This document shows positions 27,486 through 37,200 of a stretch of DNA of 64,000 bases, piece by piece (position 1 is the stretch's first letter; the number at the start of each line of letters is the position of its first letter). The position numbers and the translations under genes are program-made. The DNA is from Devosia neptuniae (GTDB lineage Bacteria; Pseudomonadota; Alphaproteobacteria; Rhizobiales; Devosiaceae), in contig NZ_CP104965.1 of NCBI RefSeq assembly GCF_025452235.1, forward strand, positions 3,716,501-3,780,500. The letters run 5' to 3'. The notes under the pieces were generated by a model. The model made no database searches, had not been told where the DNA came from, and was given only the letters and a program-made list of their open reading frames with translations.

Positions 27486-29024
27486 TTGGCCAACGCCGCC
27501 TCCCAGCATGAGACGCCGCTCCGTTTGAGCGGCGTCACCGTTCGCTTCGGCAATTTCACCGCCAATGACGCGGTGGACTTTGCCGTGGCGCGCGGCCAGA
27601 TCCATGCCCTGCTCGGGGAGAATGGCGCCGGCAAGACCACGCTGATGCGGGTGGTTGCCGGTCTGCTGGTCCCCCAGGAGGGCAGTATTGCCATCGACGG
27701 GGTGCCGGTGACGTTCGCCTCCCCGCTCGATGCCGCCGCCAAGGGTGTTGGCATGGTGCACCAGCATTTCATGCTGGTCCCCACCCTCACCGTGGCGCAG
27801 AATGTCTCGATCGGCATCGACAGGGCCGGCCGTTTGTTCCCCGATCTCAAGAAGGTCGCTCGCGAGATCGAGGAGATCGGCGCACGCTATGGCCTCAAGG
27901 TTGATCCGCATGCGCGGGTCGGCGATCTCTCGGTCGCCAGCCAGCAGCGCGTCGAAATCGTCAAGGCGCTGTATCGCGGTGCCCGCATTCTTGTGCTCGA
28001 CGAGCCCACGGCCGTGCTCGCGCCGCAGGAAGTCGAGGGATTCTTCCGCGTGCTGCGCATGCTGGCCGATGCCGGTACGGCCATTGTTTTTATCAGCCAC
28101 AAGCTCAACGAAGTCATGGCCCTGAGCCACCAGGTCAGCGTGCTGCGCCACGGCAGGCTGATGGCCAGCATGCCGACGCGCGACACCAATCCCACCGAAC
28201 TGGCCCGGCTGATGATCGGGGACGACCTGACCCTGCCCACAGTCGAGGGGGAGCAGACACCTGGTCGGCCGGTATTGGTGGCTGCCGGCGTGACGTTTCG
28301 CAATGAGCGCGGCGTCGAGCGCCTGCGCGATGTCTCGATGTCCGCCCATGCGGGAGAAATCGTGGGCATAGCCGGCGTTGACGGCAATGGGCAGCAGGAG
28401 CTCGCAGAGATTTTCGCGGGCCTTATCGCCCCCACCTCGGGAATTGTAAGCCTGCGCCGGGGGGAAAGCCTGATCGACGTTAGCCGCACCGGCCCCAGTT
28501 CTCGAATCGCGCTCGGCCTCTCCCACATTCCCGAAGATCGCCAGCGCACCGCCCTTGTCGACCTTTCCATCGCCGACAATGCCGTTCTCGAACAGGTCAC
28601 CCACAGCCCCTTTTCCAACGGCGGCATTCTCGCCCATGGCGCCATTCGCTCGTTCAGCGAAGAACTGATTAGGGTCAATGACGTCCGTTGCACCGGGCCG
28701 GACCAGCGCATCCTGACGCTCTCTGGCGGCAACCAGCAAAAGGTGGTGCTCGGCCGGGCGCTCAGCCGCGAGCCGTCGGTGATCATTGCCGTGCAACCAA
28801 CGCGTGGTCTAGATATCGGCGCCACGGCCTTCGTGCATGAGCAATTGCTGGCCCAGCGGGCACGCGGCGCCGCCATTGTGCTGGTCTCCACCGAACTGGA
28901 TGAAATTCTAGCGCTATCGGACCGTGTCGTGGTGATGTTTGCCGGCAGCGTCGTGGGAGAAATCCTGCGCCGCGACGTCACGCTCGATCGTCTGGGCGCC
29001 ATGATGACGGGACAGGCAGCATGA
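27486..29024 (+). CDS. BMP-type ABC transporter ATP-binding protein (two ABC domains)
   Basis: A 512-residue fused ATPase of the nucleoside/sugar (YufO, RbsA) type. Domain 1 has Walker A GENGAGKTT, a degenerate signature LSVASQQRVEIVKAL and Walker B ILVLDEPTAVL. Domain 2 has a degenerate Walker A (GVDGNGQQE) with an intact signature LSGGNQQKVVLGRAL, as is normal for this family. The start is TTG at 27486, only 1 base after the previous stop; the frame is open further up but only as a shadow of the binding-protein gene. Confidence 0.88.
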   Translation: MANAASQHETPLRLSGVTVRFGNFTANDAVDFAVARGQIHALLGENGAGKTTLMRVVAGLLVPQEGSIAIDGVPVTFASPLDAAAKGVGMVHQHFMLVPTLTVAQNVSIGIDRAGRLFPDLKKVAREIEEIGARYGLKVDPHARVGDLSVASQQRVEIVKALYRGARILVLDEPTAVLAPQEVEGFFRVLRMLADAGTAIVFISHKLNEVMALSHQVSVLRHGRLMASMPTRDTNPTELARLMIGDDLTLPTVEGEQTPGRPVLVAAGVTFRNERGVERLRDVSMSAHAGEIVGIAGVDGNGQQELAEIFAGLIAPTSGIVSLRRGESLIDVSRTGPSSRIALGLSHIPEDRQRTALVDLSIADNAVLEQVTHSPFSNGGILAHGAIRSFSEELIRVNDVRCTGPDQRILTLSGGNQQKVVLGRALSREPSVIIAVQPTRGLDIGATAFVHEQLLAQRARGAAIVLVSTELDEILALSDRVVVMFAGSVVGEILRRDVTLDRLGAMMTGQAA

Positions 29025-30106
29025 GCGCGACCAAAACCGAGGCCCTGGTGCCACCGCGTTCGCGTCTGCTGCCGAAAGGCAGTGGCGCATTGCTGTCCAG
29101 TCTTGTGGCCATCTTCCTCGCGCTGCTTATCGGCGCCATCCTGATTGTCGCCTGGGGCGCCAATCCGCTCACGGCCTATCTGGCGCTGCTCGATGGCGCT
29201 TTCGGTTCGTGGAACAGCCTCGCCGAAACGCTGCTGCGCGCTATTCCCCTGATTTTTACCGGCCTGGCCATCGCCATCGCTTTCCGTGGCGGCGCCTTCA
29301 ACCTGGGGGCCGAGGGCCAGCTTTTCCTCGGCGCAACTGCTGCCGCCTTTGTCGGCCTTGCCTTGCCGGACATGCCGCCGCTGGTCGTTATCCCGGCCAT
29401 GATCGTCACTGCCGCGGTGGTGGGCGCCCTCTGGTCGCTGCTGGCCGGCGCGTTGAAGATGCGCTTTGGCGCCAATGAGTTGATCACGACGATCATGCTC
29501 AACTATATCGCCATCCTGTTTGTTTCCTTCCTGCTGCGCGGCCCCTTGCAGGAGGCTGCGGGCTACCTGCCGCAGACCGAACGGCTTGCCAGCAATGCCC
29601 GGTTTCCCGCGCTGATCGAAGGAACGCGCCTGCATTTCGGATTTCTTCTGGCGCTGCTCGCCGTCGCGGGCTGTCATTTCGCGCTCTGGCACACGACCTG
29701 GGGGTTCAAGCTGCGCGTCGTCGGGCTCAATGCGCGGGCTGCGTTCAATGCCGGCTACAAGGTCACCGCGATCACCATCTCGGCATTTCTCGTCAGCGGC
29801 GCACTGGCGGGGCTGGCCGGCTATATGGAAGTGGTCGGCGTACAACGCCGCATGATCGAAAACCTCTCTCCGGGCTTCGGCTATACCGGCATCATCGTTG
29901 CATTGCTCGGACGCACCAATCCCATCGGCGTGCTTGCCGCGGCCATCCTCTTTGCGGCCTTGCAGGTCGGCGGCACCAGTATGCAGACCGCTTCGGGCGT
30001 GCCGAGCACATTGACCACCATCATACAGGGACTTGTCGTGCTGTTCGTCATCGGGCGCGGTGCTTTCGATTTCCTTGCCAAGCGCAAGCCGGTGGCCTCA
30101 ACATGA
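29021..30106 (+). CDS. BMP-type ABC transporter permease 1
   Basis: A 361-residue inner-membrane permease (YufP-like) with about nine hydrophobic segments. The motif GGAFNLGAEGQLFLGATAAA and MRFGANELITTIMLNYIAIL are diagnostic of the nucleoside group, and FNAGYKVTAITISAFLVSGA lies in the second half. It overlaps the ATPase stop by 4 bases (ATGA). Confidence 0.91.
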   Translation: MSATKTEALVPPRSRLLPKGSGALLSSLVAIFLALLIGAILIVAWGANPLTAYLALLDGAFGSWNSLAETLLRAIPLIFTGLAIAIAFRGGAFNLGAEGQLFLGATAAAFVGLALPDMPPLVVIPAMIVTAAVVGALWSLLAGALKMRFGANELITTIMLNYIAILFVSFLLRGPLQEAAGYLPQTERLASNARFPALIEGTRLHFGFLLALLAVAGCHFALWHTTWGFKLRVVGLNARAAFNAGYKVTAITISAFLVSGALAGLAGYMEVVGVQRRMIENLSPGFGYTGIIVALLGRTNPIGVLAAAILFAALQVGGTSMQTASGVPSTLTTIIQGLVVLFVIGRGAFDFLAKRKPVAST

Positions 30107-31053
30107 GCTTTATCGACTATCTGACGGACCCGATCGCCGCCGGCTTCCTGCAGGCAACCACGCGCCTCGCCATTCCGATCATGCTTGCGGCGCTAGGCGG
30201 CATGTTTGCCGAGCGCGCCGGCGTGCTCAATATCGGGCTGGAAGGCATGATGCTGCTTGGTGCCTTTGTCGGCTTTTCTGCCGCCTTCGTCTCGGGCAGC
30301 CTCTGGTTCGGCGTTGCGGCCGGCATGGCATCGGGCGCCGTGCTCGGGCTGGTGATGGCGTTCTATACCGTGCGCCTGTCGAGCAATCAGGTCGTGGTTG
30401 GCATAGCCATCAACCTGCTGATGGTGGGCGTCACGAGCTATGGTTTTCGCGCGGCCTTCGGAACGGGAACCAACGCGCCGCGGATCCAACCCTTCCCGCC
30501 CATCGAGATACCCGGACTAGCGCAGATACCGGTGCTCAGCCCCCTGCTCTTCCAGCAAAGTATTTTAGTTTACCTGACGCTCGCACTCGTTGCCGTGGCG
30601 GCGATCGTGCTCTCGCGCATGTCGATCGGAACGGCGATCATAGCCGTCGGCGAGCACCCGGAGGCGGCCGAAACGCTGGGCATATCGGTCAGCCGGACGC
30701 GCACCTGGTGCCTCGTGGTTTCCGGGCTTTTTGCCGGGCTTGGCGGCGCCTTCCTGTCGCTGAGCGCCACCGGCTTGTTCCTTGACAATATGACCGCCGG
30801 CCGTGGCTATATTGCTCTGGCCATTCTGCTGCTCGGCCGCCGTCACCCCTGGGGCATCCTGCTGGCTGCCATGCTGTTCGGGGGCGCCGACGCTTTCCAG
30901 CTACGCGGTCAGAATGCGGGCACCGGCATTCCCTATCAGTTCCTCGTCATGCTGCCTTATCTGCTGACCATCGTGGTGCTGATCGGATTTGCTGGGAAAG
31001 TTCGCGATCCGGCCGCACTGGGGCAGCCGTTCCAACGCAACAAGGCCGAGTAA
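30103..31053 (+). CDS. BMP-type ABC transporter permease 2
   Basis: A 316-residue inner-membrane permease (YufQ-like). FAERAGVLNIGLEGMMLLGA and SSNQVVVGIAINLLMVGVTS are the family landmarks, and GRGYIALAILLLGRRHPWGI lies near the end. It overlaps permease 1 by 4 bases and would form a heterodimer with it. Confidence 0.91.
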   Translation: MSFIDYLTDPIAAGFLQATTRLAIPIMLAALGGMFAERAGVLNIGLEGMMLLGAFVGFSAAFVSGSLWFGVAAGMASGAVLGLVMAFYTVRLSSNQVVVGIAINLLMVGVTSYGFRAAFGTGTNAPRIQPFPPIEIPGLAQIPVLSPLLFQQSILVYLTLALVAVAAIVLSRMSIGTAIIAVGEHPEAAETLGISVSRTRTWCLVVSGLFAGLGGAFLSLSATGLFLDNMTAGRGYIALAILLLGRRHPWGILLAAMLFGGADAFQLRGQNAGTGIPYQFLVMLPYLLTIVVLIGFAGKVRDPAALGQPFQRNKAE

Positions 31054-31059
31054 GCATTC

Positions 31060-31851
31060 ATGTTTGTCGATAGCCATCTGCATCTCGATTTCGATGAATT
31101 CGCCCATGATCGATCGGCGGTAATGGCGCGGGCGGCAGCAATCGGCATCGAAACCTATCTCACCATCGGCATAAAGGTGCGCGACTTCGACCGGGTCCGT
31201 GCCGTCGCCGAGATGCACGACAATGTCTATTGTACGGTGGGCACGCTGCCGCATTTTTCCGACGAGGAGAAGGACGTCTCGACCGAAGAGATCGTTGCAC
31301 TCACCCACCATTCCAAGGTTGTCGGGATTGGCGAGGCGGGGCTCGACCGGGTTTATGGGACGGCTGATTGGACAAATCAAATCGCCGTCTTCGCCGCTCA
31401 TCTTGCGGCGGCCCAGGAAACGCAATTGCCACTGGTTATCCATTCGGTGCGCGAAGACGAAACCATGGCAGCCATGCTGCAGGAAGCCACCGCCGTAAGA
31501 CCGTTCCCGTTTGTAGTGCATGCCTTTTCGGGTGGACCGCTTTTGATGGAGACCGCCCTGGAACTCGGCGGCTATTTCGGCTTTGGCGGCCTCCTGACTT
31601 ATGAAGGCAACGATCACATCCGCCAGGCCGCGAGCAGCCTTCCACGCGACCGTATCCTGCTCGAAACCGACTCGCCTTCGATGTCCCCAGCGCCGTTCGA
31701 GACCGATCGAAACGAGCCGGCCAACCTGTCCAAGATAGCCGAGCTGCTCGCAAAACTGCGTGGCGATAAAGTCGAGGATATCGCCGCCTATACTACGGAC
31801 AACTTCTACCGCCTGTTTGCCAAGGTTGCCCGGCCTCCTATTGCCAGCTGA
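31060..31851 (+). CDS. TatD-family metal-dependent hydrolase
   Basis: A 263-residue TIM-barrel hydrolase. The metal ligands are visible: HLH in FVDSHLHLDFDEF, E in VGIGEAGLDRVYG, H in QLPLVIHSVRED, H in FVVHAFSGG and D in LLETDSPSMSP. TatD proteins are usually DNases or general hydrolases. Here the gene follows the permease by 6 bases, so it belongs to the transporter operon and may act on the imported compound rather than on DNA (inference). Confidence 0.88.
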   Translation: MFVDSHLHLDFDEFAHDRSAVMARAAAIGIETYLTIGIKVRDFDRVRAVAEMHDNVYCTVGTLPHFSDEEKDVSTEEIVALTHHSKVVGIGEAGLDRVYGTADWTNQIAVFAAHLAAAQETQLPLVIHSVREDETMAAMLQEATAVRPFPFVVHAFSGGPLLMETALELGGYFGFGGLLTYEGNDHIRQAASSLPRDRILLETDSPSMSPAPFETDRNEPANLSKIAELLAKLRGDKVEDIAAYTTDNFYRLFAKVARPPIAS

Positions 31852-32233
31852 CAGGGTGAGCAAGGGAGCGGCCCCGTCATCCATAGCCTTTGATTGACAA
31901 GTTCCGCGGCCAAATCTACCATACAAGTATCGAAGGCGGATAAATTCCCGCTGAATGGCCGGAGACACGTCATGGGCTCGAGCAGCCCAGCCACGGTATG
32001 TTGGTAAAGCGTGCGCTACGCGGAACGTCTTTGGTTTGACCGGATAAACACGGACCATTGCTCGTTTCGACCTTCCGCAGGACCCCTCGTCGATCTCAGC
32101 TGTGCGGTCACGGTTGATGGATTGGTCCTTGCCCCTCCATCGCTCCCGCTTTTGACCCGGTCCGCCGGGTATTGTTGCAGGCCGATCCACAACGGACGCC
32201 TGGGAGGGGACCGGTATTTGCCGGAAACGACGC
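31852..32233. promoter_or_regulatory. 382-base intergenic control region with strong promoter
   Basis: TTGACA at 31894-31899 and TACCAT at 31917-31922 are 17 bases apart, a good sigma-70 promoter for the glycoside hydrolase operon. The -10 is inside TACCATACAA (31917-31926), also found upstream of the aldehyde dehydrogenase gene at 39027-39036. It overlaps a small palindrome, ATACAAGTAT. The leader that follows is about 300 bases and I see no recognisable riboswitch or convincing small gene in it. Confidence 0.55.
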
Positions 32234-33904
32234 ATGGATTTTGGCGCCGATAGTCACACCCAATCATCCTCGCTGCTGAACAAGCTGCGCGCGATCGATG
32301 TGACGCAACGGATAACGGCCGACAACAACCCGTGGGAAGCCGCCATTCTTGCCGAATTCGCGCGCTCTGGTGTCGCCTTCACCGCATCCTCACCGGCCAT
32401 GGAAAGCCGCTTCTACGACGCGGTCACCGAACTCATCGCCTGCATCAAGCCCACCGGCAGTGAACAACCCATCCTGCATGAAGGCGGGATCTATCACGGC
32501 TGCTGGCTGGAAAGCACCGGCACGATCAATGCCGAATTGCTGTCCCGTTTCGTGCCCTCCATCGCCGCCGCCACCTTTGCCGTCTTTGCCGAGCATCAGC
32601 GTGAAGATGGCCTCCTGCCCTATAAGCTGACACCGAACGGGCCGGTTTTCTCACAGATCCAGCTGGTGTCACCCCTCGCCCGCTCGGTCTGGACCCATTA
32701 CAGCCTCAACGGCCGCGACAAGGCCTATCTCGCCAAAATGTACCGCTCCATGGCTGCCTATGATGCCTGGCTGGCCGAGTGGCGCGACACACGCAAGACC
32801 GGCGCCGTCGAAGCCTTTTGCGCCTTCGATACCGGGCATGATCTGTCCGCCCGCTTCTGGCATGTGCCGGATTCCCCGTTCAACAACGACACCAAGGCCT
32901 ATAATCCCGACAATCCAGTACTGCCCTTCATCGCGCCCGATCTCACCGCCAATGTCGCCTGCCAGCGCCTCTACCTAGCCCGCATGGCCGAGGAATTGGG
33001 CGAGGACCCGGCCCCTTGGCGCGCCAGGGCCGAGCAGAGCATTGGGGCCCTGTTCGAGCAGTGCTTCCACGCCGAAGATGGCTTCTTCTACGATCGCGAC
33101 CGCAACAGCCAGCATGTCCGCGTGCAGTCGGATGTGTTGCTGCGGGTTCTGGCCTGCGAAGTGGGCGACGACGCCTTTTTCGCCGAAGCGCTCAGCCGCT
33201 ATCTGCTCAACACGCGCAAATTCTTCGCCAAATACCCACTTACGTCGATCGCTCTCGACGATCCACGGTTCGACCCGGCCTATGACTATAATAGCTGGTG
33301 CGGTCCCACCAATTTCCTGACCCTGATCCGCACCCCGCATGCCTTCGAGCACCACCACCGCCATGTCGAGTTGACCTGGATTCTCTATCCGACCCTGTCG
33401 GCGCAGTTCCGCTCCACTCGCTTTGCCCAGACGCTGCATCCCTTCACGGGACGGGAGGGCTTCACCGAGGCCTATTCGCCCTCGATCCTGTGCCTGCTCG
33501 ATTTCGTCGAGCGGCTGAGCGGCATCCAGCCGCGCCCGGATGGCGCGCTGTGGTTCACCGGCCTTGTGCCCTACCAGATCGAGCACCGCGACGTGGCGCA
33601 TGAAACGGCCTATGCCCGCACCGTCGATGGCCACCATTTCGAGCTGGTCAACACCCGGACCCACTCCACCGCCTATCGCGATGGTGAAGTGCTGTTCCGC
33701 GCCCCCAAGGGCGTCCGCATCATCACCGACCGCACCGGCACCATTGCCGGGCTGATCGGCATCAGCGTCAACACCATCACCGGGACGCTCCACACGTCAG
33801 ATGGAGCTATCGACTTCACCGCCGCTGCCAATGAGCAATTGCACCTTGAGAACGGAGCTTTCACCCGCCTGCACAATCCGGGGCTGGTCCACCCGACCTA
33901 TTAA
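32234..33904 (+). CDS. Cytoplasmic glycoside hydrolase, (alpha/alpha)6-barrel (MGH1/trehalase-like)
   Basis: A 556-residue protein without a signal peptide. Blocks such as HEGGIYHGCWLESTGTINAE, FAVFAEHQREDGLLPYKLTP, FCAFDTGHDLSARFWHVPDS, ACQRLYLARMAEELGED, YDYNSWCGPTNFLTLIRTPH and FTEAYSPSILCLLDFVERLS fit the helical-barrel clan that includes GH37, GH63 and mannosylglycerate hydrolase-like enzymes. A beta-rich C-terminal part (after about residue 450) resembles their end domain. I could not assign catalytic residues with certainty. It comes just before a sugar ABC transporter, so it probably cleaves an imported oligosaccharide. Confidence 0.72.
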   Translation: MDFGADSHTQSSSLLNKLRAIDVTQRITADNNPWEAAILAEFARSGVAFTASSPAMESRFYDAVTELIACIKPTGSEQPILHEGGIYHGCWLESTGTINAELLSRFVPSIAAATFAVFAEHQREDGLLPYKLTPNGPVFSQIQLVSPLARSVWTHYSLNGRDKAYLAKMYRSMAAYDAWLAEWRDTRKTGAVEAFCAFDTGHDLSARFWHVPDSPFNNDTKAYNPDNPVLPFIAPDLTANVACQRLYLARMAEELGEDPAPWRARAEQSIGALFEQCFHAEDGFFYDRDRNSQHVRVQSDVLLRVLACEVGDDAFFAEALSRYLLNTRKFFAKYPLTSIALDDPRFDPAYDYNSWCGPTNFLTLIRTPHAFEHHHRHVELTWILYPTLSAQFRSTRFAQTLHPFTGREGFTEAYSPSILCLLDFVERLSGIQPRPDGALWFTGLVPYQIEHRDVAHETAYARTVDGHHFELVNTRTHSTAYRDGEVLFRAPKGVRIITDRTGTIAGLIGISVNTITGTLHTSDGAIDFTAAANEQLHLENGAFTRLHNPGLVHPTY

Positions 33905-34013
33905 TCACGCGCCGAAACCGGCCAATCGACCCAAGAATTTCGACCATTGCCGGCCCGTCCGTGAATCCGGACACGTCGACGATGAGGTACGTAGCTCACA
34001 ATGGGAGGTATCC

Positions 34014-35303
34014 ATGAGCACATTCAATAGACGCAAATTCCTCGGCACAGCCGCTGCCGCTGCCGGCTCCGCAGCAATCCTGTCGGCCACGGGCACTTCT
34101 GCCTTCGCCCAGGATCGCCGCATCCGCCATTTCTGGTGGGGTAACCCGGAGCGCGACAAGCGCACATTCGAAGTCATTCGCCTGTTCAACGAAAAGAACC
34201 CCGGCATCGTGGTGGCCGGCGAAACCCTTGGCTCGGCCGATTACTTCACCCGCCTCACCACCCAGATTGCCGGCCGCAACATGGCCGACGCCATCCAGAT
34301 GGGCTATGGCGTGATGTTCGAATATATCAATCGCGGCGCCATCCTGCCGCTCGATGAGTATATCGGCAAATCGCTCGACATCTCCCAGATTGACGAAAGC
34401 GCGCTCTCGGCCGGCCGGGTCGATGGCAAGCTCTATGCCCTTTCGATCGGCGCCAATTCGCACGTCTCGCTCTACAATACCCGCCTGTTCGACGCTGCCG
34501 GCATCAGTTTCGATCCCTTCGGCTGGACCTATGATGATCTGAAGCGCGTCGCCGGCGAAGTCACCAAGGCCACCGGCGTCTTCGGCACGGACGACAACAC
34601 CGCCGATTACCAGAACTTCTCCGACTATGTGCACCAGCGCGGCGAGCGCCTGTTTGACGACGAGGGTAATTTCGGCGCTTCGGCCGAAACCATCGCCGAC
34701 TATTTCGCCATCTGGGCCGACCTGCGCGCCGCTGGCGCCACTCCGCCGGGTCAGGTTTCGGCGGGTCTCGTCGGCGCCGAACTCTCCAATTGGGGCATCG
34801 TCACCGGCCAGACTGCGATTTCCTACGCCTGGAGCAACCAGATGGTGGGCGTGCAAAACCTGATGCAGGACAAGGTCGGCGCGGCCATGTTCCCCAATAC
34901 GCCCGAAATGATCCCCGGCTCGATCATCCAACCCAGCCAGTTCATCTGCCTCAGCCGTGACACGGTCGATGCCGAAGCGGCCACGACCTATATGAGCGCC
35001 TTCGTTAACGACCCGGAAATGACCGCCGTGCTCGGCCTCGAACGTGGTATTCCCGCCAACGCACAGGTGCGCGCGGCACTGCAGCCCAAGCTCACCGAAA
35101 TCGAAGCGACCTCGGTCGCCTTCTTCGACGGCATTCAGGGCAAAACCATGAATCTGGCGCCCCCGCCGCCCTCGGGCGCGCAGGAAATCGAAGCCATGTT
35201 CGAGCGTGTCGCGGTGGCCGTGCTGCTCGATCAGGCGCCCATCCCCGATGTCGCCAACCAGATCCGCCGCGAAGCCGAAGGCATCCGCCGCCGCGCCCGC
35301 TAA
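34014..35303 (+). CDS. Carbohydrate ABC transporter substrate-binding protein (Tat-type signal)
   Basis: A 429-residue CUT1 binding protein. The N-terminus NRRKFLGTAAAAAGSAAI looks like a twin-arginine signal, which is unusual but known for sugar-binding proteins. The mature part has IRHFWWGNPERDKRTFEVIR, LTTQIAGRNMADAIQMGYGV and GKLYALSIGANSHVSLYNTR. ATG at 34014 is preceded by GGGAGG with good spacing. The frame is open back to 33801 but that part is a shadow of the hydrolase gene. Confidence 0.91.
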   Translation: MSTFNRRKFLGTAAAAAGSAAILSATGTSAFAQDRRIRHFWWGNPERDKRTFEVIRLFNEKNPGIVVAGETLGSADYFTRLTTQIAGRNMADAIQMGYGVMFEYINRGAILPLDEYIGKSLDISQIDESALSAGRVDGKLYALSIGANSHVSLYNTRLFDAAGISFDPFGWTYDDLKRVAGEVTKATGVFGTDDNTADYQNFSDYVHQRGERLFDDEGNFGASAETIADYFAIWADLRAAGATPPGQVSAGLVGAELSNWGIVTGQTAISYAWSNQMVGVQNLMQDKVGAAMFPNTPEMIPGSIIQPSQFICLSRDTVDAEAATTYMSAFVNDPEMTAVLGLERGIPANAQVRAALQPKLTEIEATSVAFFDGIQGKTMNLAPPPPSGAQEIEAMFERVAVAVLLDQAPIPDVANQIRREAEGIRRRAR

Positions 35304-35310
35304 CCAATTT

Positions 35311-35337
35311 GGCCCGCCGGGACGTTCCCGGCGGGCC
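35311..35337 (+). terminator. Perfect hairpin after the sugar-binding protein gene
   Basis: A 12-bp stem, GGCCCGCCGGGA with TCCCGGCGGGCC, around a 3-base loop. No T tract follows, so 3'-end protection or partial termination is likely. Confidence 0.65.
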
Positions 35338-35365
35338 ATAGCTTCACGACGCAAGGATGACAGGA

Positions 35366-36265
35366 ATGTCTATTCGATCCAAATTACGCCGCAGCTGGCC
35401 GGGCTATGTGTTTCTCACACCCTGGCTGATCGGCTTTTTCCTGCTCTCGATCTTTCCGATCCTGGCTTCGCTCTATCTCGCCTTCACCGATTATGACGCG
35501 GTCAATGCCCCGGTCTGGGTCGGGTTCGAAAACTTCCAATATATGTTCGAGTTCGACTACCGCTTCTGGCAGTCGCTCAAGGTCACTTTCCTCTTCGTCA
35601 TACTCTCGGTGCCGGCCAAGCTGATCTTCGCGCTGATCGTGGCCATGTTGCTGGACAAGGGCATTCGCGCCGTGGGCTGGTATCGCGCCCTGTTTTACCT
35701 GCCGTCCATTCTGGGCGGCTCCATCGCTGTGGCGATCCTGTGGCGGCAATTGTTCAACGCCGATGGCGTGATCAATTCGGCGCTCGCAGTGTTCGGCATC
35801 CAGGGCCCCTACTGGCTCTCGGACCCCAATTATTCGCTCTATACGCTGGTCGTGCTCGCCATCTGGCAATTCGGCTCGCCCATGCTGATCTTCCTCGCCG
35901 GGCTGCGCGCCATCCCGCAGGACCTGTACGAGGCGGCCGAGATCGACGCGGCAACGCCCAGCCGCAAATTCTTCGCCATCACCGTGCCCATGCTGGCTCC
36001 GGTCATCTTCTTCAATCTGGTGCTGCAGATGATCGAAGCGTTCAAATCCTTTTCGGGCGCCTTCATCATTTCGGGCGGCACCGGTGCCCCGCTCGATAGC
36101 CTACTGTTCTTCACCGTCTACCTGTTCAACGAGGCGTTCAGCTATTTCCGCATGGGCTATGCCTCGGCGCTGGGCTGGGTGCTGCTGGTCATCATCGCCG
36201 CCTTCACCGCCATCGCCTTCTGGACCTCAAAATATTGGGTCCATTACGAGAATGAGAGGGGCTAG
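35366..36265 (+). CDS. Carbohydrate ABC transporter permease (MalF type)
   Basis: A 299-residue inner-membrane protein with six segments. The EAA loop is LYEAAEIDAATPSRKFFAIT followed by VPMLAP. Two ATGs compete: the AAGGA at 35353-35357 touches the first (35357), so the second at 35366 is preferred; the shorter protein starts MSIRSKLRRSWPGYVFLTPW, a normal opening. Confidence 0.91.
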   Translation: MSIRSKLRRSWPGYVFLTPWLIGFFLLSIFPILASLYLAFTDYDAVNAPVWVGFENFQYMFEFDYRFWQSLKVTFLFVILSVPAKLIFALIVAMLLDKGIRAVGWYRALFYLPSILGGSIAVAILWRQLFNADGVINSALAVFGIQGPYWLSDPNYSLYTLVVLAIWQFGSPMLIFLAGLRAIPQDLYEAAEIDAATPSRKFFAITVPMLAPVIFFNLVLQMIEAFKSFSGAFIISGGTGAPLDSLLFFTVYLFNEAFSYFRMGYASALGWVLLVIIAAFTAIAFWTSKYWVHYENERG

Positions 36266-36268
36266 GTC

Positions 36269-37171
36269 ATGACCGACGTAACTTCGAACCGCCTCGCCGA
36301 TCTCACCGCCGTCTCCGCTCAGCTCCGCGCTGATCGTGCCGTCCGCGCCAAACGCGCGGCAATGCTCAAGCACGTCTTCCTGATCGCGGCATCCTTCGTG
36401 ATGATCTATCCGCTGCTCTGGATGGTGGCGAGTTCGCTCAAACCCAATAACGAGATTTTCGGTCAGCTCGGGCTCATCCCCAGCGATCCGCAATGGTCCA
36501 ACTACACCAGCGGCTGGAATGCCCTGCCGGTCAGCTTCACCAATTTCTTCTGGAATTCGGCAGTGGTGACCGTCCTGTCGGTGATCGGCAATGTCATCTC
36601 ATGCTCGTTTGCCGCCTATGCCTTCGCCCGGCTCGAATTTTCCGGCAAGACTATCTGGTTCGCGCTGATGATGATGACACTGATGATCCCCTATCACGTC
36701 GTGCTCATCCCGCAGTACCTCACCTTCCTGCAGCTGGGCTGGGTCAACACCTACCTGCCACTGGTGGTGCCGCGGTTCCTCGCGTCGGACGCCTTCTTCA
36801 TCTTCCTCATGATCCAGTTCTTCCGCCAATTGCCGCGCGAGCTGGATGAGGCGGCCATGATCGATGGCTGCTCTCCCTTCAAGATTTACTGGGCCATCAT
36901 CCTGCCGCTCTCGCTGCCGGCCATGACCACGGCGGCCATCTTCTCCTTCATCTGGACCTGGGAAGATTTCCTGGGGCCGCTGGTCTATCTCAACGATATC
37001 AAGGACTACACCGTCCCCCTCGCCCTGCGGATGTTCCTCAGCCAGGACAGCGTTTCCGAATTTGGCCAGATGTTCGCCATGTCGGTGCTCTCCATCCTGC
37101 CCATCATCCTGTTCTTCGTCATCTTTCAGCGCTTCATCATCCGCGGCATCGCCATGAGCGGCATGAAATAG
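36269..37171 (+). CDS. Carbohydrate ABC transporter permease (MalG type)
   Basis: A 300-residue inner-membrane protein with six segments. The EAA loop is [20 protein letters not shown] followed by ILPLSLP, and the end [15 protein letters not shown] is typical of MalG. It starts 3 bases after the previous stop with GAGAGGGG ahead. Confidence 0.92.
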   Translation: MTDVTSNRLADLTAVSAQLRADRAVRAKRAAMLKHVFLIAASFVMIYPLLWMVASSLKPNNEIFGQLGLIPSDPQWSNYTSGWNALPVSFTNFFWNSAVVTVLSVIGNVISCSFAAYAFARLEFSGKTIWFALMMMTLMIPYHVVLIPQYLTFLQLGWVNTYLPLVVPRFLASDAFFIFLMIQFFRQLPRELDEAAMIDGCSPFKIYWAIILPLSLPAMTTAAIFSFIWTWEDFLGPLVYLNDIKDYTVPLALRMFLSQDSVSEFGQMFAMSVLSILPIILFFVIFQRFIIRGIAMSGMK

Positions 37172-37200
37172 CGCTCGCATACCCATCAAGGACCAAACCA

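Noticed and set aside
26231..27850. A very long N-terminal extension of the carbamoylase
   Set aside because: The frame is open only because it is antisense to the BMP transporter genes; nitrilase homology starts at 26230.
32011..32253. An 80-residue ORF in the 382-base gap before the glycoside hydrolase
   Set aside because: No ribosome site, odd composition, and it overlaps the hydrolase start; it does not look like a protein.
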